The notes beneath the pieces are model-generated. The model did not search any database. It saw only the letters and a list, made by a program, of their open reading frames with translations, and was not told the origin of the DNA. From Brachyspira sp. SAP_772 (GTDB lineage: Bacteria; Spirochaetota; Brachyspiria; Brachyspirales; Brachyspiraceae), in NCBI RefSeq assembly GCF_009755885.1, contig NZ_VYIX01000002.1:62001-126000 (forward strand): DNA of 64,000 nt. The letters are read 5' to 3'. The translations under genes were made by a program, and so were the position numbers. This document shows, in pieces, positions 27,055 through 35,937 of the stretch; the stretch's first letter is position 1, and every line of letters starts with the position of its first letter.

Positions 27055-27106
27055 CGGCCTTCGTCAAAGTTTTTACCCTACGGGTACGCTTCGCGAAAAG
27101 TGCAAG
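27055..27106. repeat. Family B intergenic repeat, reverse copy, partial
   Basis: CCTTCGTCAAAGTTTTTACC, then CTACGGGTACGCTTCGCGAA and AAGTGCAAGTG. It begins 3 bp after the purN stop and lacks the CCCGCCGC core half. Confidence 0.72.
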
Positions 27107-27189
27107 TGTTTTAGCTTTATAAATGTCATATCTTTATATATAAGGAATATGTATTAAATATAATGTAATACCTAAATCTGAGTTAAAAA

Positions 27190-27298
27190 AATGCAGCCTT
27201 TTTGCTTCTTTGTGGCATGCCGCAAGGGCACTTCCTTCGGTCGCAAAAGAAGTGGGGTGCTACCCTACGGGCACGCTTCACAGGGGGCAAAGCCCTGC
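27190..27298. repeat. Family A intergenic repeat, forward copy, long form
   Basis: AATGCAGCCTTTTTGCTTCT...AAAAGAAGTGGGGTGC...CAGGGGGCAAAGCCCTGCAA, with the CACTTCCTTCGGTCGC module in the loop. Confidence 0.8.
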
Positions 27299-27349
27299 AA
27301 ATAAATAAAAGAATTAAAACTTTTTGGTATATATTGAAATAATAATTTT

Positions 27350-27410
27350 TTATTCAACTTTTTTGTTGTTCTTTTTCCCGCCGCAAAAAGAACCAAAAAG
27401 TGCAAATATT
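27350..27410. repeat. Family B intergenic repeat, reverse copy
   Basis: GTTGTTCTTTTTCCCGCCGC, then AAAAAGAACCAAAAAGTGCA. The GTTCTTTTT and AAAAAGAAC arms are perfect. Confidence 0.8.
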
Positions 27411-27502
27411 TTGGGTTTATATTCTAAAAATATATATCAAATCTAAAATAACTATAATAAATTTTAGATAAAAATACAGTTTAATATATTTCTTATACTC
27501 AA

Positions 27503-28501
27503 TCAATATCTAAAAACATATTTATAAACTTTTTCAGATAAAGGTATTCCATTTTTTGAGTAATCTCTATAACAAGCTTCTTTTCTCTCGCCCGGTATTG
27601 TTATAGGCTTACTTTCATCTAGTGGAGGCTCTTTTCTTATATCATCTATAAATGATTGAACTGTATCTAAATAATCCTCATTATAAACAAAAGGATCAAC
27701 TACAAGCATAAATGTTGAAAGATTTCTTTTTTTATCCATATCTCCATACATCTTAACCAAATTATTACAATAAACATTCCCTATCAAAAGACCTGTAAAA
27801 GCCTCTATCATAGTCATAATAACATAACCCTTAGCACCACCAAAAGGAGTAACATATTTTATTTTTTTAGGGTCATCTGTAGCATTTCCATTTTCATCAA
27901 CACCCCAATTAATAGGCACTTTTTCATTGTTATCACGTGCTGTAAATATCTTTCCTAAAGCAACCTCGCTAGTAGCCATATCTCCAAGTAAAAAATCTTT
28001 TTTAGCAGGAAAGCCATAACTTATAGGATTAGTACCAAAAAATGCTCTCTTACCTCCATATGGTATAACTCCGGGGTCTGTATTTGCCATTATAAGCGAT
28101 ACCTTTTTTTTATCTATTGCCATTTTATTATAGTATGACAATGCACCGCAATGACTGTTATTTTTTATGCCTATTACAGCAATTCCTTGTTTATCTGCAG
28201 TATCTATTGCCCACTCTGTAGCTTTCTTCATAGCAATATGCCCAAAACCTCCATCTGCATCCATTAATGCAAATGAAGGCTTTTTTGCTTCTATCTTAAA
28301 ATTAGATTTTAAATTTATACCCCCAGCTTTTATTCTTTTTATATAATGCTCAAGCCTCAAAGCTCCATGAGAATGAATACCCCTAGCATCAGCATAACAT
28401 AAAATATCAGCAACAACTTCTGCATCAAACTCACTAACATCTGCTGACATTAATTTTTTTATTATAGCTTCTTTTAATTCTTCAAACCTAACATTTATCA
28501 T
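27503..28501 (-). CDS. Ldh_2-family malate/L-lactate (or ureidoglycolate-type) dehydrogenase
   Basis: A 332-aa NAD(P)-dependent oxidoreductase of the Ldh_2 fold, unrelated to Rossmann-fold malate dehydrogenases. Family features: catalytic histidine region HSHGALRLEHYIKRI near the N terminus, NNSHCGALSYY, MANTDPGVIPYGGKRAFFGTNPISYGFPA (cofactor region) and GGAKGYVIMTMIEAFTGLL. Substrates in the family include malate, lactate, ureidoglycolate and 2,3-diketogulonate; sequence alone does not choose. It is a single gene between repeats and a frameshifted gene. Confidence 0.85.
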   Translation of the reverse strand: MINVRFEELKEAIIKKLMSADVSEFDAEVVADILCYADARGIHSHGALRLEHYIKRIKAGGINLKSNFKIEAKKPSFALMDADGGFGHIAMKKATEWAIDTADKQGIAVIGIKNNSHCGALSYYNKMAIDKKKVSLIMANTDPGVIPYGGKRAFFGTNPISYGFPAKKDFLLGDMATSEVALGKIFTARDNNEKVPINWGVDENGNATDDPKKIKYVTPFGGAKGYVIMTMIEAFTGLLIGNVYCNNLVKMYGDMDKKRNLSTFMLVVDPFVYNEDYLDTVQSFIDDIRKEPPLDESKPITIPGERKEACYRDYSKNGIPLSEKVYKYVFRY

Positions 28502-28570
28502 AACTTTAATTCCTGAATAATTTTTTATACCAAGAATTAAAGTTTACATAATATTTTATTAATGTCAATA

Positions 28571-29205
28571 TCATCTCTTTTCACGTATCAAACTCTTAAA
28601 CTTGTAAATAGCATAATTAAGCCCAAGCCTCAAATAATCATCTTCATCATACTTAGTTAAAACATATCTATCGCTTATTATCTGATACCATGCCTCAACT
28701 ATTATCTTGCCCCAAAAATTAAAAGAAGTATACAAACTCAAAATTCCATCTTCCAAATAACAAAAATCATTTATATTTATATCTCTATTATTAAAAGCAT
28801 AAGTAACCAAATTATTAATTTCGGCTTGCTCTATATAACTTATCTTTATAAAGCTCGCCTCTCTAACAAAAAACTCTTTATCACCTGTGCAAACTCATTA
28901 ATATCTTTTGTGCTCCATTTATCAAGTAAGTTTGTGGCTAATTCATCATTAATCCTCACATCAAGCCAAACAAATATATCATCATCTGTGCTGTTGTTTT
29001 CTTTAGCCTTCACATAATCAAGATTCTCTCTAAAAGTTGGTCTGTTAATACTTATAATGTCTTCATCATTAAACTTCTCCCCCAAAGTAGAACGGCTATA
29101 TATTTTAATTGGTATAAGTTCATTATTATCAGCCTCTTTATAAACTGTCTCTTCTACAATGTATCTATTAAAAAACTCTTTGCATTTAAAAGTATTTTTT
29201 TGCAT
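28571..29205 (-). pseudogene. Frameshifted hypothetical gene (two frames joined at an A6/T6 run)
   Basis: The first part (29205 down to about 28846) encodes 119 aa and runs out at a stop just after KSFLLERRAL. The downstream part (to 28571) is open in another frame without a good start. Adding one T to the T6 run at 28868-28873 (minus strand) would join them as ...AQVIKSFFVREASFIKISY..., giving one protein of about 210 aa. It has mixed acidic character and no signal peptide, and I recognise no family. Either it is a pseudogene, the homopolymer switches expression on and off, or the base count there is a sequencing error. A good AAGGAG lies before the ATG at 29205. Confidence 0.65.
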
Positions 29206-29281
29206 TTAATATACTCCTTTTTTATAGTTTTATAGTTGATATATTTGATTATAAAGATATAATTTAAATAGGTTTTTTATT

Positions 29282-29632
29282 ATGAAAAAAATTTTATTAG
29301 TGCTTATATTTTACAGCGTTACATCATACTCATATAATTTTTTATTCTTTCCAATAAATAATTATTATACAAACAATTTTATTAATAATAATTTATATTT
29401 TAATAACTATTTTCAAGGCTATTTTAAAAACATATATAACAATTTATTTCTTTATCAAAATAACATTACATCAAGCATTTATTATAACTCTTCTATAATA
29501 TCAAAAAATTATTTTAACTTTGATTACAAACACAATAAACAAATTTATGAATATTCAAACAGCACATTTTTATCAAATATGATAATGAAAGAAAAAGACA
29601 AATACAACTCATCTTTCAGAAGTAGGAATTAA
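29282..29632 (+). CDS. Small exported Asn/Tyr-rich protein
   Basis: A 116-aa protein with a signal peptide (residues 1-17: basic start, hydrophobic run, SYS end). The mature part is dominated by Asn, Tyr, Phe and Ser (YFNNYFQGYFKNIYNNLFLY). No characterised family is recognised. The ribosome binding site is weak (TAGG). The biased composition partly reflects extreme A+T content, so a gene is likely but not certain. It is divergent from the frameshifted gene. Confidence 0.5.
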   Translation: MKKILLVLIFYSVTSYSYNFLFFPINNYYTNNFINNNLYFNNYFQGYFKNIYNNLFLYQNNITSSIYYNSSIISKNYFNFDYKHNKQIYEYSNSTFLSNMIMKEKDKYNSSFRSRN

Positions 29633-29690
29633 TTATTGTATATTAAAAATTATTAAGTTTATCAAAAATATTTTTTAAGTTTTTTATTTA

Positions 29691-29803
29691 TGGTGGCTTT
29701 GCCCCCCTGCAAAGCGTACCCGTAGGGTAATACCCCCAGTTCTTTTACGACCGAAGGAAGTGACTGTGGGTATTGATATAAAAGAACCAAAAGAACTGCA
29801 TTT
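29691..29803. repeat. Family A intergenic repeat, reverse copy, long form
   Basis: GGTGGCTTTGCCCCCCTGCA...CCCCCAGTTCTTTTACGACC...AAAAGAACCAAAAGAACTGC. Both AGTTCTTTT arms are perfect. Confidence 0.8.
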
Positions 29804-29847
29804 TATTATAAATTTTATAATTTAATTGTATATTAAAAGGTATTCCC

Positions 29848-29893
29848 CCGCACGTATAAGAAGTTATAATTAAAGCATAGCATTACCGTGCGG
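29848..29893. repeat. Family C element, short (46-bp) copy
   Basis: Ends CCGCACG (29848-29854) and CGTGCGG (29887-29893) are exact inverted repeats. It corresponds to the outer parts of the 82-bp copies at 37.3, 52.9 and 53.3 kb with the middle missing. Confidence 0.65.
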
Positions 29894-29994
29894 CAAGGTG
29901 GTACAGCTCGTACGCGGGAAAAAGTTGATAATATAAAAATGAACTCTTTATATTAAAAATATGTTTTACATTATTAGTAAATTATACTTAAAAA

Positions 29995-31371
29995 TTAAAA
30001 TAACTCCTCTCTGTCTGTGAAGGCTATCAAATAATTGTTCTTCATCTCTATAGAATCTTCTGAAGCTTTAAAATTGTTTAATGAAACTGAAATATCTTTA
30101 GCCTCAATAGTAGGAAAAGAAGGACTTCCAGAAACATCTGCACTCACAAATATAAATGGATAATCCTTGCCTCTAAATTTTGTTTTGCTGTATATTACAA
30201 ATGACTGCCTATCACCATTTAAAACACGATTATAAAAAAGCTCTTTTGACTGGGTATTAAAAACTGCATTACCAGAAAAAGTTAAAGTAAATTTATTATT
30301 TGGAAAATTATATCTCTTTGCTGACACATTAAATTTTTCTTCTTTAGTCCATTCAAAAGCAATAGCAATATCAGAAACAGAAGTAGCCTCTGTTCCGTTA
30401 ATAAAAAGCTTTGTTGGATATTTTGAAGTTTGAGCCATTACAACATCTCTCTCTTCTGCTCTTTCTTCTTTAAGAATGCTATCTTTATCTAAAGTGTGTT
30501 CATCAGATGCCCATAATGAAGAAGTTATTTGTGTTAATGCTTTATTAGCAAAATTAAAACTCATAGACTTACTTTCACAGCCTATATACTGAATGCCTTC
30601 AATATTTTTTGATGAGTCAAATAATGCTAAGTTATAATATTGAGTCTCTCCGAATCTTGGAGAAATTATATTTACAAATCTTGGATATATTTTTTTTGCC
30701 TCTTTGCTAAATACTCCTGTTTCTATAAATCCAACTCTCTTAAAGCTAATTAAATAATTATTTTCTTCCTCTTCAAATTCTCCTAAAAAGTTGGTAAAAT
30801 CTACTTGGTCATTCTTATCACCTGTAATTAAAACTGCTTTTATGTTTTTTATGTTGTTTATAGCATCAATTAATTTTTGCTGAGTCATAGAATCATATAT
30901 GTCAATAAAATCACTATAAAAACCATTTTCATCTTCTCTAATAATCTCAAGCATAGTGATAGTGTTTTCATTTTTATGCATCTTAATAGAAAAATCGCTA
31001 AAACAATTAATGCAAATAATGTTTCCTGTATTTTCTTTAGTATGCACATTAGCCCATATCAAACTCATATAATAAGCATTAGAGTTTACAAAAGCCCCAA
31101 AAGAAATATCTCCCGCATAAGTTGTAGAACCTAAATAGGATTCTGATGAAGGAGAGCCTACATAATCTTTTGTTAAGCTCTCTGTAGCAGGAGTAAGCCC
31201 AACAGAAGAAGGATAAATTAAATATTTTCCTTTAACATCATCGCTTGTAAAATCTACTCTCTCATCTCTGCTCTTTGTCTTAGCAATTCTCACTTTATAT
31301 GAAGAGCCGTTTATAATATTTAAGCCATCTTCATCTTTCATTAAATTTCCTTTTATATCAAATATACTCAT
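29995..31371 (-). CDS. hvp53: GTA tail tube-type virion protein (Hvp53-like)
   Basis: 458 aa, about 52 kDa, the size of VSH-1 protein Hvp53. The N-terminal region is typical of phage tail tube proteins: SSESYLGSTTYAGDISFGAFVNSNAYYMSLIWA, where a beta-rich domain packs into stacked hexamer rings. The C-terminal ~120 residues form a second beta domain (FNVSAKRYNFPNNKFTLTFSGNAVFN). It is the last gene of the head module on the minus strand. In a complete siphovirus cluster the tape-measure gene would follow; here repeats and an unrelated gene follow instead. The VSH-1 assignment is from memory of protein sizes and gene context. Confidence 0.72.
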   Translation of the reverse strand: MSIFDIKGNLMKDEDGLNIINGSSYKVRIAKTKSRDERVDFTSDDVKGKYLIYPSSVGLTPATESLTKDYVGSPSSESYLGSTTYAGDISFGAFVNSNAYYMSLIWANVHTKENTGNIICINCFSDFSIKMHKNENTITMLEIIREDENGFYSDFIDIYDSMTQQKLIDAINNIKNIKAVLITGDKNDQVDFTNFLGEFEEEENNYLISFKRVGFIETGVFSKEAKKIYPRFVNIISPRFGETQYYNLALFDSSKNIEGIQYIGCESKSMSFNFANKALTQITSSLWASDEHTLDKDSILKEERAEERDVVMAQTSKYPTKLFINGTEATSVSDIAIAFEWTKEEKFNVSAKRYNFPNNKFTLTFSGNAVFNTQSKELFYNRVLNGDRQSFVIYSKTKFRGKDYPFIFVSADVSGSPSFPTIEAKDISVSLNNFKASEDSIEMKNNYLIAFTDREELF

Positions 31372-31407
31372 ATAATTAACCTTTTATAATTTTAGTTAAA
31401 AAAAATT

Positions 31408-31683
31408 TTATGCAGTTGCTTCAAGCACAACACTTTCTAATATATCTCTATCTTCAACTGTTATAGTGCCTTGCTTTGTGTTATAGCCTTCTAAACTCAC
31501 CTCATATTGGATAGTGTCTCCTGTTTTATATGCATCAAAATATTTATATTCTCCGTCTATTCTTATAACAGCATTTGAAGGAGTAGAAACAATACTCACT
31601 TTATAAACATTGCCTCTTAAACTTAAATAATCTTTTACCTTTTGATTAACTCTCTCAATATTTCTGAAAAACTTCATCTTCAT
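31408..31683 (-). CDS. Small GTA protein with PEGA-like beta domain
   Basis: 91 aa. After a helical start, residues ~27-80 (VYKVSIVSTPSNAVIRIDGE...TIQYEVSLEGYNTKQGTITV) look like a PEGA or Ig-like surface domain. It overlaps the end of the preceding gene by 29 bp in another frame and precedes the tail tube gene by 36 bp, so it is part of the head-tail operon. It could be a minor tail or tube-associated protein; no family is certain. Confidence 0.65.
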   Translation of the reverse strand: MKMKFFRNIERVNQKVKDYLSLRGNVYKVSIVSTPSNAVIRIDGEYKYFDAYKTGDTIQYEVSLEGYNTKQGTITVEDRDILESVVLEATA

Positions 31684-32218
31684 AACTCCCAGTCATTATT
31701 TTAAAATTTATATAAAGAGAAAAACTCACCCCCCTAATAGATGAGAAATCATTAAACTGTCTCTTACTGTTTTCCACATCAAAAGTAGGAGAATCCCATT
31801 TAATAACAGGAGATAATGCAATTCTCTCACCCTCATCATTTAACTTTGACACCCAATAACGTGAAGCCTGATTTAACGCAATAGGTATCATAGTGTATGC
31901 TAAAAAAGATTCTCCAGCCTTAAGCTCTTTATAAACTTCTGCCTTTAAACATATATCATCAGTAAAACCTGCACTATCTCCTATATATGAGTTTCCTCCT
32001 TTACTCTCACCCTCAGATATAGTAGCCCATAAAAAAGATTTACTCATAGACTTAATATTGCCCAAACTAAAACAGTCAATTTTTAATTTGTCATCTAAAA
32101 GTTTATTAAGCTCACCATCACCTTTAACTTTATTTCCAGCAAAATCTATATAATCATCTGCCATAAAGTTCATAAAATTATCTAAAACATATAAAATGCT
32201 ATTTTTGAAATGTATCAT
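31655..32218 (-). CDS. GTA head-tail/tail completion-type protein
   Basis: 187 aa, about 21-22 kDa, in the position where phages encode tail terminator or completion proteins (after the connector, before the tail tube). Motif-poor. The N-terminal helix (MIHFKNSILYVLDNFMNFMADDY) and the beta-rich C terminus (RGVSFSLYINFKIMTGSY) are compatible with the gpU/terminator fold, but this is inference from position. A VSH-1 protein of similar size (Hvp22, from memory) may be its counterpart. Confidence 0.6.
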   Translation of the reverse strand: MIHFKNSILYVLDNFMNFMADDYIDFAGNKVKGDGELNKLLDDKLKIDCFSLGNIKSMSKSFLWATISEGESKGGNSYIGDSAGFTDDICLKAEVYKELKAGESFLAYTMIPIALNQASRYWVSKLNDEGERIALSPVIKWDSPTFDVENSKRQFNDFSSIRGVSFSLYINFKIMTGSYEDEVFQKY

Positions 32219-32263
32219 ATATATAAAACCCTATTTAAAAAATTTTTAAAAATAAAAAAATAA

Positions 32264-32641
32264 TTAAGGCTTTTTTATATCACCATCAAGCCTCACACTC
32301 TCATAAGATAAATCTCCAGAAATAAATGCTGATAAATCTTTTATAGCAAGTTCTTTTAGCCTTAAGCTCTCATTTCTTATAAAGTTTATTAAATCGCTGT
32401 TTGATACAAAATTAACAGTTAAAAGCCTTGCCACCTCATAGCATATATAATTTTTTATAGCTATATACGGAAGCTTATTTTCTTCAGTAGGCTCTGTATA
32501 GTTCATATTAAGAATTGTTTTTCTAAATTGTAGAGTATAATTTTTTAATTGACTTTCAATAAAATCTAAATCCATATTATCATAGTCAAACATTGTAAAT
32601 ATGCTTTTAAAATAATTTAAATCTGGTTCATATACATACAT
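32264..32641 (-). CDS. GTA head-tail connector-like protein
   Basis: 125 aa, mainly alpha-helical, soluble, with a conserved-looking central segment YIAIKNYICYEVARLLTVNFVSNSDLINFIRNESLRLKELA. Helical proteins of this size following the major capsid gene are usually head-tail adaptors (gp6/gp36-like). A good AAGGAA precedes the ATG. A family B and a family A repeat separate it from the upstream 103-aa gene. Confidence 0.6.
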   Translation of the reverse strand: MYVYEPDLNYFKSIFTMFDYDNMDLDFIESQLKNYTLQFRKTILNMNYTEPTEENKLPYIAIKNYICYEVARLLTVNFVSNSDLINFIRNESLRLKELAIKDLSAFISGDLSYESVRLDGDIKKP

Positions 32642-32698
32642 TTATATTTCTTCCTTTTGTTATTGTTTTAGATACTGAAACAAATATGTTTTATCAAT

Positions 32699-32890
32699 TG
32701 TTTGTTGTTCTTTTTCCCGCCGCAAAAAGAACCAAAAAGTGCAAGTGAAAATGGTATTAAATCTTATCAATTATATTTTAAATAAATTATTCAATCTAAA
32801 CATAAGCAAATATAGATTTCATTAAATAAAGCCTTTTTGCTTCTTTGTGGCAACAAAAGAAGTGGGGGTGGGGGGCTAGTCCCCGCAAAT
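32699..32890. repeat. Family B (32699-32746) plus family A (32826-32890) repeats inside the GTA
   Basis: The B copy (reverse) reads GTTCTTTTTCCCGCCGCAAA with AAGAACCAAAAAGTGCAAGT following. The A copy (forward, short) has CCTTTTTGCTTCTTTGTGGC and a GGGGGGCTAGTCCCC palindrome. They interrupt an otherwise compact virion operon. Confidence 0.78.
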
Positions 32891-32935
32891 AACAAAAAAG
32901 CCAAAATTGATAAAATGCAACCTTTTCAATATATA

Positions 32936-33238
32936 CTAAGCCTCAAGCGACTTTATCTTTTCCTTTAAACTTCTATTTTCCTCTTTCAAATAATTTATCA
33001 CATCATTAGGTTTCATCTTCTCACGTACAAGCTCCTCTGCCTCTTCTTTGCTTATTATTACAAAAGAATCCGTAAGAGAAATATTTAAATCACTCTCTAT
33101 TAAAACCTTGCACCTTCTCTCATGAACATCTCTAAAAAAATACCCCACCTTAGCAACAACATAATCATTAGCCTTAATATCTTTATGAACTATACTAGCG
33201 TCTACAAAATGAAGTAAAGACTTTTTATTATTCATCAT
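32936..33238 (-). CDS. Small GTA-operon protein with C-terminal coiled coil
   Basis: About 100 aa. The TTG-initiated longer form (33247) would place its own start within the GGGAGAG ribosome binding site, so an ATG at 33238 or 33235 is preferred. The N-terminal part is beta-like (ANDYVVAKVGYFFRDVHERRCKVLIESD). The C-terminal 30 residues form a heptad-patterned helix (NDVINYLKEENRSLKEKIKSLEA). It is located directly after the major capsid gene, behind a terminator-like hairpin. Unknown function; possibly a head-completion protein. Confidence 0.6.
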   Translation of the reverse strand: MMNNKKSLLHFVDASIVHKDIKANDYVVAKVGYFFRDVHERRCKVLIESDLNISLTDSFVIISKEEAEELVREKMKPNDVINYLKEENRSLKEKIKSLEA

Positions 33239-33267
33239 CTCTCCCAAAAAACATATATATAAAAAAA

Positions 33268-33298
33268 CAAGAGAAGAAAAAACAATTTTCCTCTCTTG
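33268..33298 (-). terminator. Terminator-like hairpin after the major capsid gene
   Basis: CAAGAGAAGAAAA (33268-33280) pairs with TTTTCCTCTCTTG (33286-33298) with one mismatch around a 5-nt loop. It is 33 bp after the capsid stop and could attenuate downstream genes so that capsid mRNA is the most abundant. Confidence 0.65.
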
Positions 33299-33331
33299 AA
33301 TAAAAATAATAATAAAAAAACTTAAATATGA

Positions 33332-34381
33332 TTAAGCATCTGCTAATTTCAAATCTATCTTACAGAAGCCATAAGGGTTAGAAGCTACTGTGCATCTCTT
33401 TGTTCTGCTTCTCCACAAATTGTTACCCAATATATCAACTTCTCTTATATCATGATTCAAATATACAACCTCTTTTATAGAAGCCATATCCAAAATATTA
33501 GAAGAAGTTGTAAACATATAAATAGAAGAACCTGTCCATATATCTGTAAGGTTTTCTAATTGATACTTCTGCTCAACTTCATGATCATCAGCAACTCTAA
33601 AAGCAGTACCCACAACTGTTATACCGCTTGTTACAGCATTAAATATATCTGGCTTAAATGCTTTATATTTGCCATCATTAGAATTGCCTATCATAGATAC
33701 ATAATTAGAAAATAATCTAAATAATCCCTGAAGCTTCACATAAACATCTATAGGTATCACTATATAAAGTTTCTGCCCATTGTTTTGCACTTCCATTTGG
33801 TCATTAAACAAATTGCCGCCTACAGCATAATTTAAATATTTTGCCAAATCTATAAAAGAACTAAAGAAATTATCAATATCAGTTTCTGTCCAAGAGCTTA
33901 TAGCCTTAGCAGTTAAATCTACTGTATTAGAACTTCCATACAAAGAAGCATCTGTAACTTTTGCAGCTAAATTTCTCTCTCTCAAAAGTCCAAGCCTAGA
34001 TACTAACTTTTGTGCTATATAATTTAATATCTCTTCTCCCGCTTTTTTCTCATCTTTAGAATAAAGTTCATTAATCTCTTCTATTCTGTTTATGTCTATG
34101 CCAATATAATATTCTTCAGGCTCCATCTTAAAAACTCTTGACTCATGTCTTGGATAATCATTAAATATATTAAGCCCACCCAAAGAAGTTCCGCCGTACA
34201 TATTTTTGAGATTAAAAGCAGTATTGTCTAAATCCCCTCCTATAGCACCTTGAGAAACTCCTACAAAAATCTCTGGTATATATTTACTTACAAAGTTTGT
34301 CTGCCCCATATATTTTGGAAGCTCTTGATTAATTATAGGAAAAAGTTTATTTTGTATACTTTGAAAATTTGGTACGCTCAT
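33332..34381 (-). CDS. hvp38: GTA major capsid protein (Hvp38-like)
   Basis: 349 aa, about 39 kDa, matching VSH-1 head protein Hvp38 in size and position. The sequence pattern fits HK97-fold capsids of Mu-like phages: an N-terminal helix that could act as a delta domain (FQSIQNKLFPIINQELPKYM), an E-loop-like segment (RHESRVFKMEPEEYYIG) and a long P-domain helix (KKAGEEILNYIAQKLVSRLG). It is preceded by the small decoration-type gene and a Mu gpI-like protease. VSH-1 packages random ~7.5-kb host fragments (known from the literature); this protein would build that small head. Confidence 0.8.
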   Translation of the reverse strand: MSVPNFQSIQNKLFPIINQELPKYMGQTNFVSKYIPEIFVGVSQGAIGGDLDNTAFNLKNMYGGTSLGGLNIFNDYPRHESRVFKMEPEEYYIGIDINRIEEINELYSKDEKKAGEEILNYIAQKLVSRLGLLRERNLAAKVTDASLYGSSNTVDLTAKAISSWTETDIDNFFSSFIDLAKYLNYAVGGNLFNDQMEVQNNGQKLYIVIPIDVYVKLQGLFRLFSNYVSMIGNSNDGKYKAFKPDIFNAVTSGITVVGTAFRVADDHEVEQKYQLENLTDIWTGSSIYMFTTSSNILDMASIKEVVYLNHDIREVDILGNNLWRSRTKRCTVASNPYGFCKIDLKLADA

Positions 34382-34402
34382 TATTACTCCTTATATAAAT
34401 TA

Positions 34403-34765
34403 TTAAATAGTTTTTAAAAGCACTTCTATATGAGAATTGGCATTACCTCCGCGTATAACTATACCAACCCCATTGCCATCTAATGACTTTTTAAATCCAT
34501 CAACTGAAGGCACAACTATATCGCCTGCAGCTAAACTCTCTGCCGCAACGCAATTAACATTTCCGCTGTAGCACACAGATATGCAATTAGACTTAAGTCC
34601 GAAATCCACATAACTATATGCATCTTCTAAGGCAACCCCAACAAAGGTAAACCCTTCCTCATATAAGGCATAAACTCCCTTTCCATCTTTATCTTTGATG
34701 GATACAGGAAAGCCTTTCTTTGGTAATTTATCTTCATCATTACCTATGCCAGATTTTATTATCAT
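34403..34765 (-). CDS. GTA head decoration/stabilisation-type protein
   Basis: 120 aa, about 13 kDa, beta-rich and Gly-rich (LAAGDIVVPSVDGFKKSLDGNGVGIVI), resembling small capsid-decorating proteins encoded just before the major capsid gene in many phages. VSH-1 has a 13-kDa virion protein (Hvp13, from memory) that it may correspond to. It lies 21 bp upstream of the capsid gene on the same strand. A family B repeat lies upstream. Confidence 0.65.
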   Translation of the reverse strand: MIIKSGIGNDEDKLPKKGFPVSIKDKDGKGVYALYEEGFTFVGVALEDAYSYVDFGLKSNCISVCYSGNVNCVAAESLAAGDIVVPSVDGFKKSLDGNGVGIVIRGGNANSHIEVLLKTI

Positions 34766-34837
34766 AGCGACTCCTAATATTATTTTATTTGTTTATATAC
34801 ACATAAATAACTATATTGTGTAATGTAAATTCTTTTA

Positions 34838-34894
34838 TTCAACTTTTTACCGCCTTCGCTGTGCGGACTTCGTCAAAGTTGCAAAAAGTGCAAA
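34838..34894. repeat. Family B intergenic repeat, reverse copy
   Basis: CAACTTTTTACCGCCTTCGC, then TGTGCGGACTTCGTCAAAGT and TGCAAAAAGTGCAAATG. Located between protease and decoration genes in the GTA. Confidence 0.78.
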
Positions 34895-34945
34895 TGTACT
34901 CTCTTCTGTCATAAAAAGAAATGGTGGCGTGGTAGCTAGACCATT

Positions 34946-35836
34946 TTATTTAAACATCCTTGAAATCTCTTCATACCTGTTTTTGCCCATAGCTGATAAA
35001 CTAACTCTCTCATAACCTCCTACTCCAATAGGAACTAAATCATTTCTCACTATAGACATTATTTCTTCTTTGCTTAAACCAGCCTTAAAAAGTTTTTTAG
35101 CCTTCACATAAGTATCACTCTCAGACTTTGAAGAGCATCTTACTGCATTCTGACTTTCTGCATATTCATTGCACCAATCACCATATGTGATAGCAGATAA
35201 ATTAGATTTTGATAAGCTATTTTCATCAATCTTAAACTTCTCTAAAAGTAAATCTATTATCATGTTTTGAAATACTTCATCATTTCTAAATATATTCAAA
35301 AACTCTTCTTTTGCTTTTTCTTTTGTTGCATCATCATTAAGCTTATTTAAAATGTTTTTTATGTTATTTATATACTCTTCATTAACTTCAATAACCCCGC
35401 TCGCACATAATAAATCAACACTCTTACTTGCAGGATATTCAACAGCAGCAATAGCCTTAATCTCACAATTCTCCCAATAAATAAACTCATCATCCTCTTT
35501 AACTTTTTTTCCAACCATTTCTATAGAAGGATAAAATGATTTTTTCTCAGTGATACTTTCATCAAACCATTCTATAGTGGCATATATTCCAATAGCTTCA
35601 TTATCTTTTTCTAATTTTAACACCTTACCAATAGCAGCTCTCTCTTCTTCTTCTTTATGCCCCATATAAACAAACACTTCAACATTCTTCTTTTCAAATG
35701 AAGATATAATCTCCTCTACATTCTTCTCAGTAATCTTATTAGTTTTAGTTTCTGAGAAAGTGTTTTTGGAAACAGCTATATATTGTTTAAAACTATCCCC
35801 AAGAATTTTATATTTTTTTACTTTGTTTTCTTCCAT
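34946..35836 (-). CDS. GTA head maturation protease/scaffold (Mu gpI-like)
   Basis: 296 aa. The first ~140 residues resemble the phage Mu protease I family: KNVEVFVYMGHKEEEERAAIGKVLKLEKDNEAIGIYATIEWFDESITEKKSFYPSIEMV, a pattern of strand-His-acidic cluster followed by the EW/SPS strands. The C-terminal half (residues ~150-296) is helical and charged, as expected for a scaffold domain that is removed during maturation. Position between portal and capsid genes fits. Two roles in one polypeptide is inference. Confidence 0.72.
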   Translation of the reverse strand: MEENKVKKYKILGDSFKQYIAVSKNTFSETKTNKITEKNVEEIISSFEKKNVEVFVYMGHKEEEERAAIGKVLKLEKDNEAIGIYATIEWFDESITEKKSFYPSIEMVGKKVKEDDEFIYWENCEIKAIAAVEYPASKSVDLLCASGVIEVNEEYINNIKNILNKLNDDATKEKAKEEFLNIFRNDEVFQNMIIDLLLEKFKIDENSLSKSNLSAITYGDWCNEYAESQNAVRCSSKSESDTYVKAKKLFKAGLSKEEIMSIVRNDLVPIGVGGYERVSLSAMGKNRYEEISRMFK

Positions 35837-35937
35837 ATGGAATTCTCCTTTTTTTTATAGTTTTATAATTTTGTAGTTTTGATAATTGTTATAGTTTTTA
35901 TAATTTTGATTCAGATTTTTTTAATAAAGAAAATAAA

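Larger units (their letters stand above)
27053..27502. other. Repeat-filled spacer without genes
   Basis: 450 bp between convergent purN and the Ldh_2 gene, filled by three repeats in the order B (reverse), A (forward), B (reverse). A short A+T-rich segment containing GGTATATATTGAAAT (27325-27339) lies between the last two. No coding frame is supported. Confidence 0.75.
29633..29994. other. Repeat-filled spacer at the downstream edge of the GTA
   Basis: 362 bp between the small exported protein and the last GTA gene. It contains a family A copy, a short family C copy (29848-29893) and a half family B sequence (GGGAAAAAGTTGATAATA). No gene supported. Confidence 0.7.
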
